Source: Parasutterella muris
GTDB taxonomy: Bacteria; Pseudomonadota; Gammaproteobacteria; Burkholderiales; Burkholderiaceae_F
Assembly: GCF_943193095.1 (NCBI RefSeq)
Contig: NZ_CALPCV010000009.1
Coordinates: 1 to 64,000, forward strand
Reading direction: 5' to 3'
DNA: 64,000 bases
Shown: positions 52,938 through 62,604 of the stretch, in pieces
Position numbering within the stretch: position 1 is the stretch's first letter
Layout of the letters: each line of letters starts with the position of its first letter
Translations under genes and position numbers: made by a program
Notes under the pieces: model-generated
What the model was told of the DNA's origin: nothing
The model's input: the letters and a program-made list of their open reading frames with translations, nothing else
Databases searched by the model: none

Positions 52938-53630
52938 TTACAGGCCTTTTTCTTCCATGGCTTTTACGCCTTCAAAGATCATCTGTTTGTAAAAACGACG
53001 GACAAACTCTGTATGGAAGTCCATGTTGTTGAAGTACGAGAACGTAAAGCGTTTCGGATCCTGTCCAAGCTCTCTTTCCTTCGAATCTTCGTGGCCGATA
53101 AACATATGATCCGTCTTGGGCACGGCTTCAAACTTCTTGCCGTCCGCAAGCGAAAGATCCATCTTCATTGTCATGTCGTACTCGTAGACAATCTTCTCAG
53201 GATGCTTATCCGGATCCGCTTTTTTAGCTGCGACCGCCGCTTTAGTCTTCTCATCCATAGCGCGAGTCACATCGATCGTCATCACGCCCTGTTTTTCCTT
53301 ATCGTCCTCTTTAACGATCTTAAAGAGGCCTGTTTCCTCTAAGTAGCGTTCTGCGGCGAACCACAAGCCGTACTGTTCACGCCAGTCGGCGGGACGCTCT
53401 TCAAAGGGCTCCGTCACGATAGGACGTCCTTCCCAGAGGTAATTAACGACCAGAGAAACTTTCAGAGGCTCTTCAACTTTTTTAAACTGATCCGCCTCGA
53501 TAACCTGAGTCGGCTGTGTGAACCAGCTTTCGCGCGGGTAGTCCTTATGATCGTAAGAAGTACAGGCGCTCAGACCAAGTACAGCCGCTGACAGAATGGT
53601 AATTCCAAATAATTTGCTTTCTTGTTTCAT
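52938..53630 (-). CDS. hypothetical lipoprotein
   Basis: 230 residues with a lipoprotein signal (ITILSAAVLGLSACTSYDHK, lipidated Cys). The mature part is charged, with no family I recognise; it has a KADPDKHPEK stretch and a C-terminal HTEFVRRFYKQMIFEG helix. It lies 65 bp downstream of the giant autotransporter on the same strand, so it may be co-transcribed and help its assembly or surface placement. Confidence 0.75.
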   Translation of the reverse strand: MKQESKLFGITILSAAVLGLSACTSYDHKDYPRESWFTQPTQVIEADQFKKVEEPLKVSLVVNYLWEGRPIVTEPFEERPADWREQYGLWFAAERYLEETGLFKIVKEDDKEKQGVMTIDVTRAMDEKTKAAVAAKKADPDKHPEKIVYEYDMTMKMDLSLADGKKFEAVPKTDHMFIGHEDSKERELGQDPKRFTFSYFNNMDFHTEFVRRFYKQMIFEGVKAMEEKGL

Positions 53631-53695
53631 GATATGGATTCCGTTAGATGTTCCGGGAGAAGGGGGAGAAATCCTCCTCCTTCGCTTCCCGAAGA

Positions 53696-56419
53696 TCAGA
53701 ACATGTACTTGATACCGATCTGAGCGGTTTCGTTGTGATATCCGGCTTTACCGGCCTGAACACCCACGGTCGCCCAACCGAGCGTATTGCGCGTTATATG
53801 TCCTTCAAGACCCATGCGGAATTCGCCTAAATTACGGCCGCCGTCCATATAAGTCTTCGCACTGCCCATCTGAACACCGGTCTTCTTGGTGTTGTGGATC
53901 CAGTTTCCTTCGATGAATCCAAGACCCTTGTTCATGTAGTTACCGTGAACTCTGGCGCCAACTCGGATCGCAACATTGTCCTTGCCAAGCTGTTTGTACT
54001 TAGTGTCGGTTGCGTCATAGCCGTCATTGGCTTTGACTCCGTCCCATACCACCTGAACTTCAGGCTGGAAGGTCCAAATCACCTTATTGAAATCCTTCGT
54101 ACCGGATTCGCCGAGAGGAATCGTGTATCCGCTTTCCACCGACCAAACCCAGCCGTGAGACTTGTAATTAAACGTCGAAGTCGTCTCGCCCCACAGCTTA
54201 TTATCGTAACGACCGTACAGCAGCCAAGAATCCACATAGAATCCGTCATCCGGGCTGTTGCCTGTATAAAGGGTTCCGTAGATACCGACCGCATAGCCGT
54301 CGGAACGCGACTTGGCCGAGGCGTATGTTCTGGTATTAGCTCTATGGTAGAGGCCGCCTGCAAAGACGCCGCCAATATACTTCCAGTCTTCGTTGATTTC
54401 GTTGCGAATCAAGTCTGCGCCGATCTGAGTAACTGCAGTGCGGGCATGTGTCCTGCTTTCCCCGCCGCCGGACTTAAAGTGCGAGTGACTTCCGACCTGA
54501 CGAACCCAAGCCGCTGCCGGTTTTTCTTTACCGTCAAACGGATCAATGTAGTAGGCCTGACCGAAGCGATCATGCAGGCGCATATGCATCTTGGCCCAAG
54601 CTTGCGAGTTTGCCATGTAGGCGCCTCCTTCAGGCCGCAGAGTATTGCCTTCGTCATCAGGAGTCGGCGATGTCGGATTATCCGGCATCTTTGGCAGGTC
54701 TGGGTTCTCCGGCGGTACAACAGGTACTTCCGGCTCTTCCGGTGGTTCTATCGGAGTCCAAGGAATAGCAGCATCCCCATCGGCCTTATTCACAAGGTAC
54801 CAGTCGTTTCCGTCACCCTGTTCGTTAAGGCGATAGAACTTAACGTGTGTTTCGTTATCCTTTGCAACCACTCCGATCCTTGTTTGTCCGTCAGGGAAAG
54901 CAAGGTCTACGTGTTCGTTCGGATCCTTAACCTCAAAAATCAGAATACCGTTGGTGCCCCCTTCTCCGACCGTCTCGCCTCTGGACTGTGAAAAAGCTCC
55001 GAATTTTCCATCTTCATTGATGAAATAAACTTTTGACTGACCGGAAGCTGTGTCCGCATAAACTACATCGAGATAGGATGAGTTTTCCGAGCCCGGTTTG
55101 CCCCCTAGGAAGCCCTGATAGTACAAAACCGAACCCTCTTTACCAACGTAGTTACCGACCTTGACCTTATTTAGCGACACATCCGATCGTGTTGCCTCAC
55201 GGCCTAAGTTATCTCCGAAAACCTTATGAGACAAGTACACAGAGCCATAGTTTTCAATTCCTCTTATAGCCACTGTGTTGTAGTGATTCTCCACCGCGGC
55301 ATTCTCTGCGGCTCTTAAAGCACTTGCCTGGGCTGCTGTATTCTTCTGAATATCAAAATACAAAGAAGAATCCTTATCGACATGAGCAACTGCGCTAATC
55401 AAAGCTTCCGAAGAAGTGAGAGAAACATTGGAAGCTTTCAGCTCAACTGTGCCATAAAAATTCGGGTTATCAGAATTTATGGATGCTTGCTTTCTGTCGA
55501 TAAATATTAGCTTCGAAGAAGCACTTCCTTTGAGGCTGCCGTCAATAGCATCAACCCATGTTCCATTTCTCTGCTGATCTGTGTCGGAATTCTGGTTCTT
55601 ATTCTTGACGGTAAGTTCCCCACCTGTTGAACCCATACTCGCTTGATACTCCTCCGAGTCGCCCTCTTCAAATGAAATCGGTGCCGCTTGATCAAAGTCA
55701 AGCACGGAACCCTCCACGACTCTCAACGCACCTACTGTTTGGGTATGTCCCTGCAGATATACGCTTGAAGGGTTAGTGCCTTCTGCAGAAGAGCCTATAT
55801 GAAGAATTGAGGTGTACCTATCTTCCGTCTCACTCATTCCCTGAGTTCCCAAAGCACCGTCAATTCCAAGAACCAGCATCGCACCTTCATCGACTACTGT
55901 ATTTCCTGTATAGGAGTTTGGTTGGGGAGCCTTAGATACGACTTCATAAAGAGCTTGTCCGTTGCCGGAAACGCTCGGCTCAGTATTTGTTTTGCCAACA
56001 TCGATATTGTAGATAGTATCCGGACTACCGATAATCACCGTTGAGTTCTTTGCGATAGCGACTCCGCCCGCGCCGGTAAGTTCTGCTGATAGAGTAAAGA
56101 GCTCCTGTTTGGGTTTTGAGGTATCTCCGGATTGGAAATCTTCAACATAAAGCTCGGAATTTTCTAATTTACCATTCAAAACCAGAAGCTTCCCGGGAAG
56201 AATGTTGACACTCTTAAGCCAGTACTTTATACCAACACCGGCCTCCTCTCCTGGATCTGAAACCTTACCGCTTACGCTTATCTTTTCGCCAGCTGCGTTT
56301 TCATCTTCAAACTCTCCATCGTGCCCATCGAAATGCATGTACTTATAGAAAGCATAAGTTGCGTCAGCAACATGATCTCCGCCTTGGTTGATTTCAAAAC
56401 CAGGGACATCAAAAGTCAT
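53696..56419 (-). pseudogene. giant autotransporter, C-terminal part (passenger end and beta domain), downstream of an amber codon
   Basis: 907 codons from the first ATG, but this is the continuation of the frame at 56438-58747: the two are in the same phase and separated only by TAG plus six sense codons. This part holds the last beta-helical passenger stretch, a Pro/Glu linker (IEPPEEPEVPVVPPENP, ~560-600) and a C-terminal autotransporter barrel ending IGIKYMF. Without read-through or a re-start it has no signal peptide and could not reach the membrane. No ribosome binding site precedes the ATG at 56419. It is intact otherwise, so the break looks recent. Confidence 0.85.
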
Positions 56420-56437
56420 AAGACTCGCGTCGACAGT

Positions 56438-58747
56438 CTAGTCCCCACCTACACGTGAATCCTTTTGGTAAACAGTGCCATCTTTGATAATGCCAATAAA
56501 TGTATTGCCAAAAGCATTAGTATTTTGCTTTTGTTCTGTTCTGAAGTTTGCAATTTCATCAAAAGAAATCCGAACTACAGGCTCACCGGATTCTCCATCA
56601 TTGACGCCTAAATATAGTACGAGGCCCTGATAGTGATATCTAAACTGATGCATTAATGCCGGTCTGTGATTGGAATTTTCAGCCCCAAGACTACTATCCT
56701 GTTCTCTGGAAGTATGGTCATACCACATGCCGTCATCATGCGTCAGAAGGGATAATTCGCCGCTCGCGTAACCATGATTAACATTTCCCTCATCGCTAAA
56801 CAGTTTTACTTTCGTATCAAAGGAAGTTCCATCTCCATTGACAGAATCAGACAAGTTTGCATATGCTCCGACCCAGAAATTGTGCTGTCCCTTTGTTGCC
56901 GTTTGGTCCTGATTTTTTTTATCAGTAGCGGCTAAGCTGGAATGATACCCATTCCTGTTAATGAGGTATGAACCAGCAACCTGCTGCCCTACATGGATGC
57001 TCCCAGACTCGTTACCGTTTAAATGAACAGTCGCTTTTTCAAGCGGATCTTCACGATTCAGCACTACTTGCTCTCTTGTAGAGCTTTGAGCTTGAGGGTA
57101 ATAATCCTTAAAGACTTCGTATGACTCTTTGTTATCCAAACGACTTGTATCTAAGTATTGGCCAAAGGAGATATATCGGACATAAGCCGAATCTGCTGCA
57201 ACCTCTCCGGCAATGTATGCGATACCGCGTCTTCGGTTAACGGCGTAGATCTCGCGTTCATCGATACGATTATATCGATTATCCTTGTCGTTCTCGTCCG
57301 GCTTCGTTGTCGCTGTAGCAGTTCCGTATATCGAAGAGCCAGATGCTAGCGTTGTATCTTTAAGTGAAACTAGGTTAGAGTGCAGGTCTCTGGGTTGACC
57401 TCCCGTAATTTTCATCTGATCCTGGAACTCAAGACCACCGATGACATTACCGTTAATTATCGAATCTTCTGCAGCAACAATGTTGTTCATTGCGACACCA
57501 GTAGACCAAGCTCCATAGATACTAAAGCCAACGTCTTGGTCTTGTGCAGATTCGTTGTACCACGACGACCAATCATTCTCATCGGGAGCGAGATGGTATC
57601 CGATATAACTATTTTTTATTGAAACGATATTATTATTCGCAATAGCAGAAACTTTTTTTGGATCTCCTCCTTCCTCCTGCGGATAATACAAAACCGTTTC
57701 TCCACTGTTGCTTACATATCCAGTAGCTCCGTTAACTACTTCTTTATACTTAGAAGCACCATAGTCATAATTCATTCTGTAGTAGTAAAGTCCGCGTCCT
57801 CCAACAAGGCCGAGCTTTCGCGCCCCGTCCATTCCGGCTACTACCACGGTATTCTCTAAGGTTACCTTGTTATTATTCGCTTCATAGCCTTCTGCACCGA
57901 AAATTCCTTTTGTGATGACAATACCAAAGGAATCAGGGTTTACTACCTCACCAGCATCTTTGTCAGCCCCGTCAGAAATGAAACGTACTATATTGACTAC
58001 GTTACCATTTGTTTCGAAGCCCGCATGAACAACTCCGTTGTCTCCCGACACCCCATCCAATTGAGAAGAACGCCCTCCGAAGATTAGCTTTGCATATAAC
58101 TTCGAGCCATCTTCCATTTGGACAGTTACTTTATTATTATTAGCAGTTGCGCCGCTATCACTTGTCTGGTCATAGCCGCCCAAATCATTACGCGAGCCGA
58201 AAAGTTTTGCTAAAAACGTTGCACCTTCCTTAACTGTAAGAGTAAGTTTATTCCCATTGGTCGTCTCGGAATACGGAAAATTACCAGGAGTCTCCGTCAA
58301 ACCATATGGATTGCCTCCGAAATAAGTTTTTAAGCCGCCTGAAATCCAGATGGTTTTTTGATTATAAGTATTAGATACATCCTTAAATTCTCCAGCAGTT
58401 TTCTGAAAATCCAATGTGTTGTTGACTGTTATGGAAAGATCGCTCGGGCCGTTAGCTTCTCCAGTACCCCAAAGCCATGTAAATGCATTGTCAAGGGGAT
58501 CCTTGGCAGCGTCCGCAACCTTAGGAATATAATGAACGTCCCCAGTAACTTTAACTTCAAATCCGGCAGCCTCCAATGCTTCAAGAGTAAGCGGCCAGTC
58601 ATTGTCGGCCAAAGCTTGCCCTCCAATAAGATTACAGGCAAGAATCACGGAAAGAGACAGAGCCCTAACGGAACAAATCGAGTGATTTGAATGATGAAAG
58701 AGATGAGGAGACGAGTGGCTTCTCATCAGATGCGTTTTAATTCTCAT
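56438..58747 (-). pseudogene. giant autotransporter, N-terminal part (signal and passenger), ends at an in-frame TAG
   Basis: 769 codons. A long signal region (MRIKTHLMRSHSSPHLFHHS, hydrophobic ALSLSVILACNLIGGQALA) leads into an Asn/Gly/Ser-rich beta-helix passenger with many NNNKV(T/S) repeats. The frame stops at TAG (56440-56438) after SRVGGD, then continues in phase as TVDASLMTFDVPG into the second part. Restoring one codon gives a 1683-residue autotransporter. As written, the product would be exported to the periplasm with no translocator. The 5' gap contains a G8 tract. Confidence 0.85.
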
Positions 58748-59530
58748 TTTTCGCCTCAGGAACTATTAAATAGATTGACCTTTGCTGCCTCTTCACAGCA
58801 AATACGAAGCTCGCTGACGGTATGAATACTTGAGAATTAAATTCACTCTATCTCACGTGTTCCAGATAAATATTCAGGATTATCTGGAGTATTCAATAAA
58901 GACAATTAGTCCTTTAAAAAGGTTCCTTTACTAAACGCAGATCGTATTCAACCGCCGACGCTCGCTCGTTGGTATCAAAATTTATGTTTAGACAATATCG
59001 ACTTTGATTAAATACGGGGGGGGTATAAAAGCGACGTTGGTCTCGTCCTTCTAAGCACGAAGAGCTGGTTCTATGTAACCGCAACACGCTCAATACACGA
59101 GTGGAATATTGCATTTTCTTACCTCAGGTTTTGTATTATTTATGTTTCCGATTTTATATCAGACGAAGCTCAATGCAACTTAGATAAAGGATGAATACCA
59201 AAAGAAAAAATTAAGTATCACGCTTTTTAGCTATCATAATTTCGTTCAATTTATATTTAACACCAACACAGCAGGATAGCTAAAACTTAATGTATAAAAT
59301 CATATCTAATTGAATTAGACTAACTTATTCTGACAATAGTAGAAAATGCCATAGCTCACAGAGTTGCAAGTTCAATTTAATTTATATTTTCAGCGTTAAA
59401 TACTATTTAAGTTTCAGACGATTTGTCCTTTCATTTCATGATAAAAATGCGGGACAATCCTAAGTGAAAACAATATTAGTTTTTCCACTAATGGAATCCT
59501 ACGGGCAACGCACTGACTTTCACGGTGAAA
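58748..59530. other. AT-rich gap upstream of the giant autotransporter, with a G8 tract
   Basis: No gene is supported. A 66-codon minus-strand frame (59114-58914) crosses the G8 tract, has no family resemblance, and ends shortly before the autotransporter leader. The rest (59120-59460) is mostly A/T. It should contain the autotransporter promoter. Confidence 0.45.
59016..59023. repeat. eight-base G/C homopolymer upstream of the autotransporter
   Basis: G8 on the plus strand lies about 270 bp before the autotransporter ATG. The tract is followed by TATAA, as the G9 tract in the LysR gene is followed by TATTA. Promoter-proximal homopolymers can vary expression by slippage. Confidence 0.5.
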
Positions 59531-60460
59531 TTAACTGCCGTTACCACGCTTGTACTTATATAAACTCGGATGTTTCGAAGGAATCGCTAAAACCACAACC
59601 GTCGCTAAAATCAAAACGCCTCCGATCAGCTCCCAGATGTTCACTGTCAAACCGAGAAACAGAACACCCAAGACCGTTGCTGAAACCGGATCCAGCGTCT
59701 CCATCATTCCCGCAACATCCGAAGGAATCAGCTCGGCAGCCGCCTGAAACAGCCAAAAGGCCGCAATCGTCCCAAAAATCACAATAAAGGCGTAAGCCAA
59801 TACCGCACCAAGCGACCAATTAAGCGATTCATTCCAAAAATGATTGAAGAGTGTTACAGCGACACCAGTCAGCAAAAGCGCCCAGCTCGTTGCTGTGCCC
59901 GACCCAACCTGCTTGATCAGCTTCTGCGGAAGGATGACATACAGCGCCCCGGTAAGCCCGGAACCGAGTCCCATTATCAGCCCCATCATCGAAACATTCA
60001 GACTCTTTAATGAGCCGCCCGTGACGATCAGAAAAACACCGATGACGGCAGCCGCACCGCAGAGAATCTCTTTAAGAGAAAGTCTCTGGTGCTGAAACAC
60101 CACCATAAAAAGCATCACCCAAAGCGGAACCGTAGCCGTCAGGACTCCTGCGACAGCCGCGTTGCTGTACTGAATACACACAAAGTAAGTGAGCTGCGTC
60201 CCGATAATCGTCGCGGTATAAATTAAAAGCTGTACAAAAGAAGAACCGCTGCGGAACGGCGCAAACACTTTGCTTTTGTTTAAAAAGAGCTCCAGCCCGA
60301 CAAAAAGAGACCCCGCTAAAAGCATGCGGATAGAAATCAAATCCAGCGGCACAAATCCGCATTTTTGAAGCAGATATTGTCCTGCTGAACCCATCGCTCC
60401 CCAAAATATGGCAGCAAGTGCCGCCATCCCCATTCCGAGAAGCTGCTTATTCATACTCAA
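59531..60460 (-). CDS. EamA/DMT-superfamily membrane exporter
   Basis: 309 residues, ten helices, two EamA repeats (GMAALAAIFWGAMGSAGQYL; second half from VSMMGLIMGLGSGLTGALYV). It is a paralogue of the protein at 19772. It starts 6 bp after narJ on the same strand, so the two are one transcript. The exported solute is unknown. Confidence 0.87.
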   Translation of the reverse strand: MSMNKQLLGMGMAALAAIFWGAMGSAGQYLLQKCGFVPLDLISIRMLLAGSLFVGLELFLNKSKVFAPFRSGSSFVQLLIYTATIIGTQLTYFVCIQYSNAAVAGVLTATVPLWVMLFMVVFQHQRLSLKEILCGAAAVIGVFLIVTGGSLKSLNVSMMGLIMGLGSGLTGALYVILPQKLIKQVGSGTATSWALLLTGVAVTLFNHFWNESLNWSLGAVLAYAFIVIFGTIAAFWLFQAAAELIPSDVAGMMETLDPVSATVLGVLFLGLTVNIWELIGGVLILATVVVLAIPSKHPSLYKYKRGNGS

Positions 60461-60466
60461 TCTCTG

Positions 60467-61099
60467 TTACTTCCTAAAATGTACGCCCTGCTGAACCGGG
60501 TCAGCTGATGATCCAAACTTAACCGGCTGATCAAAAGATTCGGCTTCCAGACTCGGCAGAAGATCTTCTCGCGTCATCTCAGCACTGTCTGGTTCCTCAC
60601 CTGCTAACGAAAGCAGTGCACCGGTCACCGCCTCCCACGGAGATTCCTCTCTCTGCAGCTGCTGATCAATTTTGACAATGTGCTTTGCTGCGCTCTTTAA
60701 ATAAACCATCGCTTCCTCAGAACTGAGTCCCGACAGAAACTCTAAAAGCATCGGAAGAAAGTCCGGCATCTCATTGCTCGAAACCTCTAAACCATGATCC
60801 GAGTAGAGCCGCCTTAGATTCAGCATTGCCGCACCGCGATCGCGTGAATCTCCGTGCATGTGCTCAAAAAGATTCAGACTCGCCCGCTTGCCGATATCAA
60901 ACGTTGCGACATACTGTTTCTGAAGATCCGAGAGCGGAACCTCTTGCATGCTGCGCATCAGCACTGATAACACTGTCTTCCATTTTTCAGAAATAAGAGA
61001 TGAGCGCTCAATGTAGTTTTGAATCTCTCCCAAGCTTTCTATGAGATTCGCATCCGGATACAGCAGAAGGCACCCAAGGGCTTTTAATTCAGGAGTCAT
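60467..61099 (-). CDS. narJ: nitrate reductase assembly chaperone NarJ
   Basis: 210 residues. The NarJ core is clear: LGCLLLYPDANLIESLGEIQ, then YVATFDIGKRASLNLFEHMH followed by GDSRDRGAAM, and LPMLLEFLSGLSSEEA. The C-terminal QPVKFG and QGVHFRK tail is also typical. NarJ inserts the molybdenum cofactor and the first cluster into NarG before membrane attachment. It is encoded divergently from narK and narG instead of between narH and narI, and is coupled with an EamA gene. Confidence 0.9.
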   Translation of the reverse strand: MTPELKALGCLLLYPDANLIESLGEIQNYIERSSLISEKWKTVLSVLMRSMQEVPLSDLQKQYVATFDIGKRASLNLFEHMHGDSRDRGAAMLNLRRLYSDHGLEVSSNEMPDFLPMLLEFLSGLSSEEAMVYLKSAAKHIVKIDQQLQREESPWEAVTGALLSLAGEEPDSAEMTREDLLPSLEAESFDQPVKFGSSADPVQQGVHFRK

Positions 61100-61272
61100 G
61101 TTTTTTCTGTCCTATTTAATTGAGTCGATCCTATCTAAAAACCTACGGGTATATCCGCAAAATCTGCTCAAATTGATACAACAATAAGTTACAAAGGACG
61201 ACCCGCTTTTAAAATTCTAAGAGTAATCCCGAATAAAACATCCGGGAACAGAATATTTGATAAGGAAATAAT
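61100..61272. promoter_or_regulatory. divergent narJ / narK promoter region
   Basis: 173 bp between divergent starts. A half-site TTGAT stands at 61173-61177, about 100 bp before narK, reminiscent of an FNR site but without a matching second half. No NarL-type heptamers were found with confidence. AAGGA precedes the narK ATG. Confidence 0.4.
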
Positions 61273-62568
61273 ATGCGTCCAGATATCAAGGTTTGGAATC
61301 CTGAAAATCCGGCCCAATGGAACAAGACGCTCGCATGGACAACAGTTTGGATCAGTACATTCAGCCTGACTTTCGGCTTTTGCGCTTGGTTCTTAGTACC
61401 ATCCCTCGCTCCGCGCCTTAATGAAATTGGCTTCTCCCTGACGCACAGGGAACTCTATTGGCTTGTTGCCATGGTCGGTCTCTCCGCCGGTACGCTTCGT
61501 ATCGTGTGGACCTTCCTTCCTCCGATAATCGGCACGCGCTATCTGGTCACCCTTTCGTCCGGCTTACTGCTCATACCGCTTTTCTGCTGGGTTTATGCCG
61601 TACAAAATATTGATACCCCTTACTGGGTTCTTTTAGGGTTCGCTCTGCTGAGCGGTATCGGCGGCGGTACATTCTCGGGCCTCATGGCAAGTACCAATTA
61701 CTTCTTCCCCAAAGATAAGCGCGGATTCGCACTCGGCGTCCAAGGCGGCCTCTCCGATTTCGGTACCGGTCTCGTGCAGTTCGTGACGCCTCTTGTGATC
61801 GGCTTCTCCGCCCTCTCCGTTCTTGGAAACGGTCAAGTCGCGCATCTTGCTGATGGCAAGACCGTTACTTATTGGCTGCAGAACGCCGCATGGATTTGGA
61901 TTCCGCTTGTCGCAATCGTGACAATTCTTGCCTGGTTCTGCCTGCGCTCCGTCCCGGTAACCGCAGACTTTAAAGATCAGTGGAAGATTTTCGGCAATAA
62001 ACATACTTGGTTTATGACCCTCTTCTACTACGGAACCTTTGCGACTTTCGCAGGCCTCGGCGCTCAGCTTGCCCTGCTCGGCAACCACACATTCGCAGGT
62101 ATCGAAGGCGCTCCGAGCGCGGTCGCTTTAGCTTGGCTCGGCCCGGTCATCGGCGCACTCTCCCGTGTAGGAGCGGGTAAAGTCTCCGATAAGATCAGAG
62201 GCGGCCGCGTCACCACAATCATGGCAATCTGCAACATCATCGGTCTTCTTGCGCTCTGGTGGTACAAACCGTCCAGCGTCGAAGGCTGCTGGATTTGGCT
62301 CATTGTGATGTTCTGGATTTTCTTCTGGACCGGTGTCGGCAATGCTTCTACAACCGAACAAATGGCTGTACTCTTCCCGCCGCTTCAGGGCGGAGCAGTT
62401 GTCGGCTGGACAAGCGCTATCGGCGCATACGGCCCCTTCACTATCGGCGTGCTCCTTGCTGAATGCGGAGCCGGCATGATGTTTGGCGTCACCACAGTGA
62501 TATTCATCGCGATCCTTCTGATCAACCTCTACTACTACGACAGAAAGAACGCTCCGAATCTTTGCTAA
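61273..62568 (+). CDS. narK: nitrate/nitrite transporter NarK
   Basis: 431 residues, 12 helices of the NNP family of MFS carriers. The nitrate signature regions are visible around GIGGGTFSGLMASTNYFFPK and the later GVGNASTTEQMAVLFP, with the conserved Arg in helix 2 (GTLRIVWTFLPPIIGTRY). It exchanges nitrate for nitrite or imports nitrate with protons. The narG ATG lies 36 bp downstream, so narK heads the nar operon. Confidence 0.93.
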   Translation: MRPDIKVWNPENPAQWNKTLAWTTVWISTFSLTFGFCAWFLVPSLAPRLNEIGFSLTHRELYWLVAMVGLSAGTLRIVWTFLPPIIGTRYLVTLSSGLLLIPLFCWVYAVQNIDTPYWVLLGFALLSGIGGGTFSGLMASTNYFFPKDKRGFALGVQGGLSDFGTGLVQFVTPLVIGFSALSVLGNGQVAHLADGKTVTYWLQNAAWIWIPLVAIVTILAWFCLRSVPVTADFKDQWKIFGNKHTWFMTLFYYGTFATFAGLGAQLALLGNHTFAGIEGAPSAVALAWLGPVIGALSRVGAGKVSDKIRGGRVTTIMAICNIIGLLALWWYKPSSVEGCWIWLIVMFWIFFWTGVGNASTTEQMAVLFPPLQGGAVVGWTSAIGAYGPFTIGVLLAECGAGMMFGVTTVIFIAILLINLYYYDRKNAPNLC

Positions 62569-62604
62569 TCGTCGCCCCAAAACAATAAATCACTGGAGAA
62601 CAAT

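Noticed and set aside
58914..59114. 66-codon minus-strand frame across the G8 tract.
   Set aside because: No family resemblance, no ribosome binding site, and its composition follows the surrounding AT-rich DNA. I also tried to read it as a LysR fragment and could not support it.
61173..61186. Possible FNR site upstream of narK.
   Set aside because: Only the TTGAT half matches; the second half does not fit ATCAA, so it is mentioned as a half-site, not called as a binding site.
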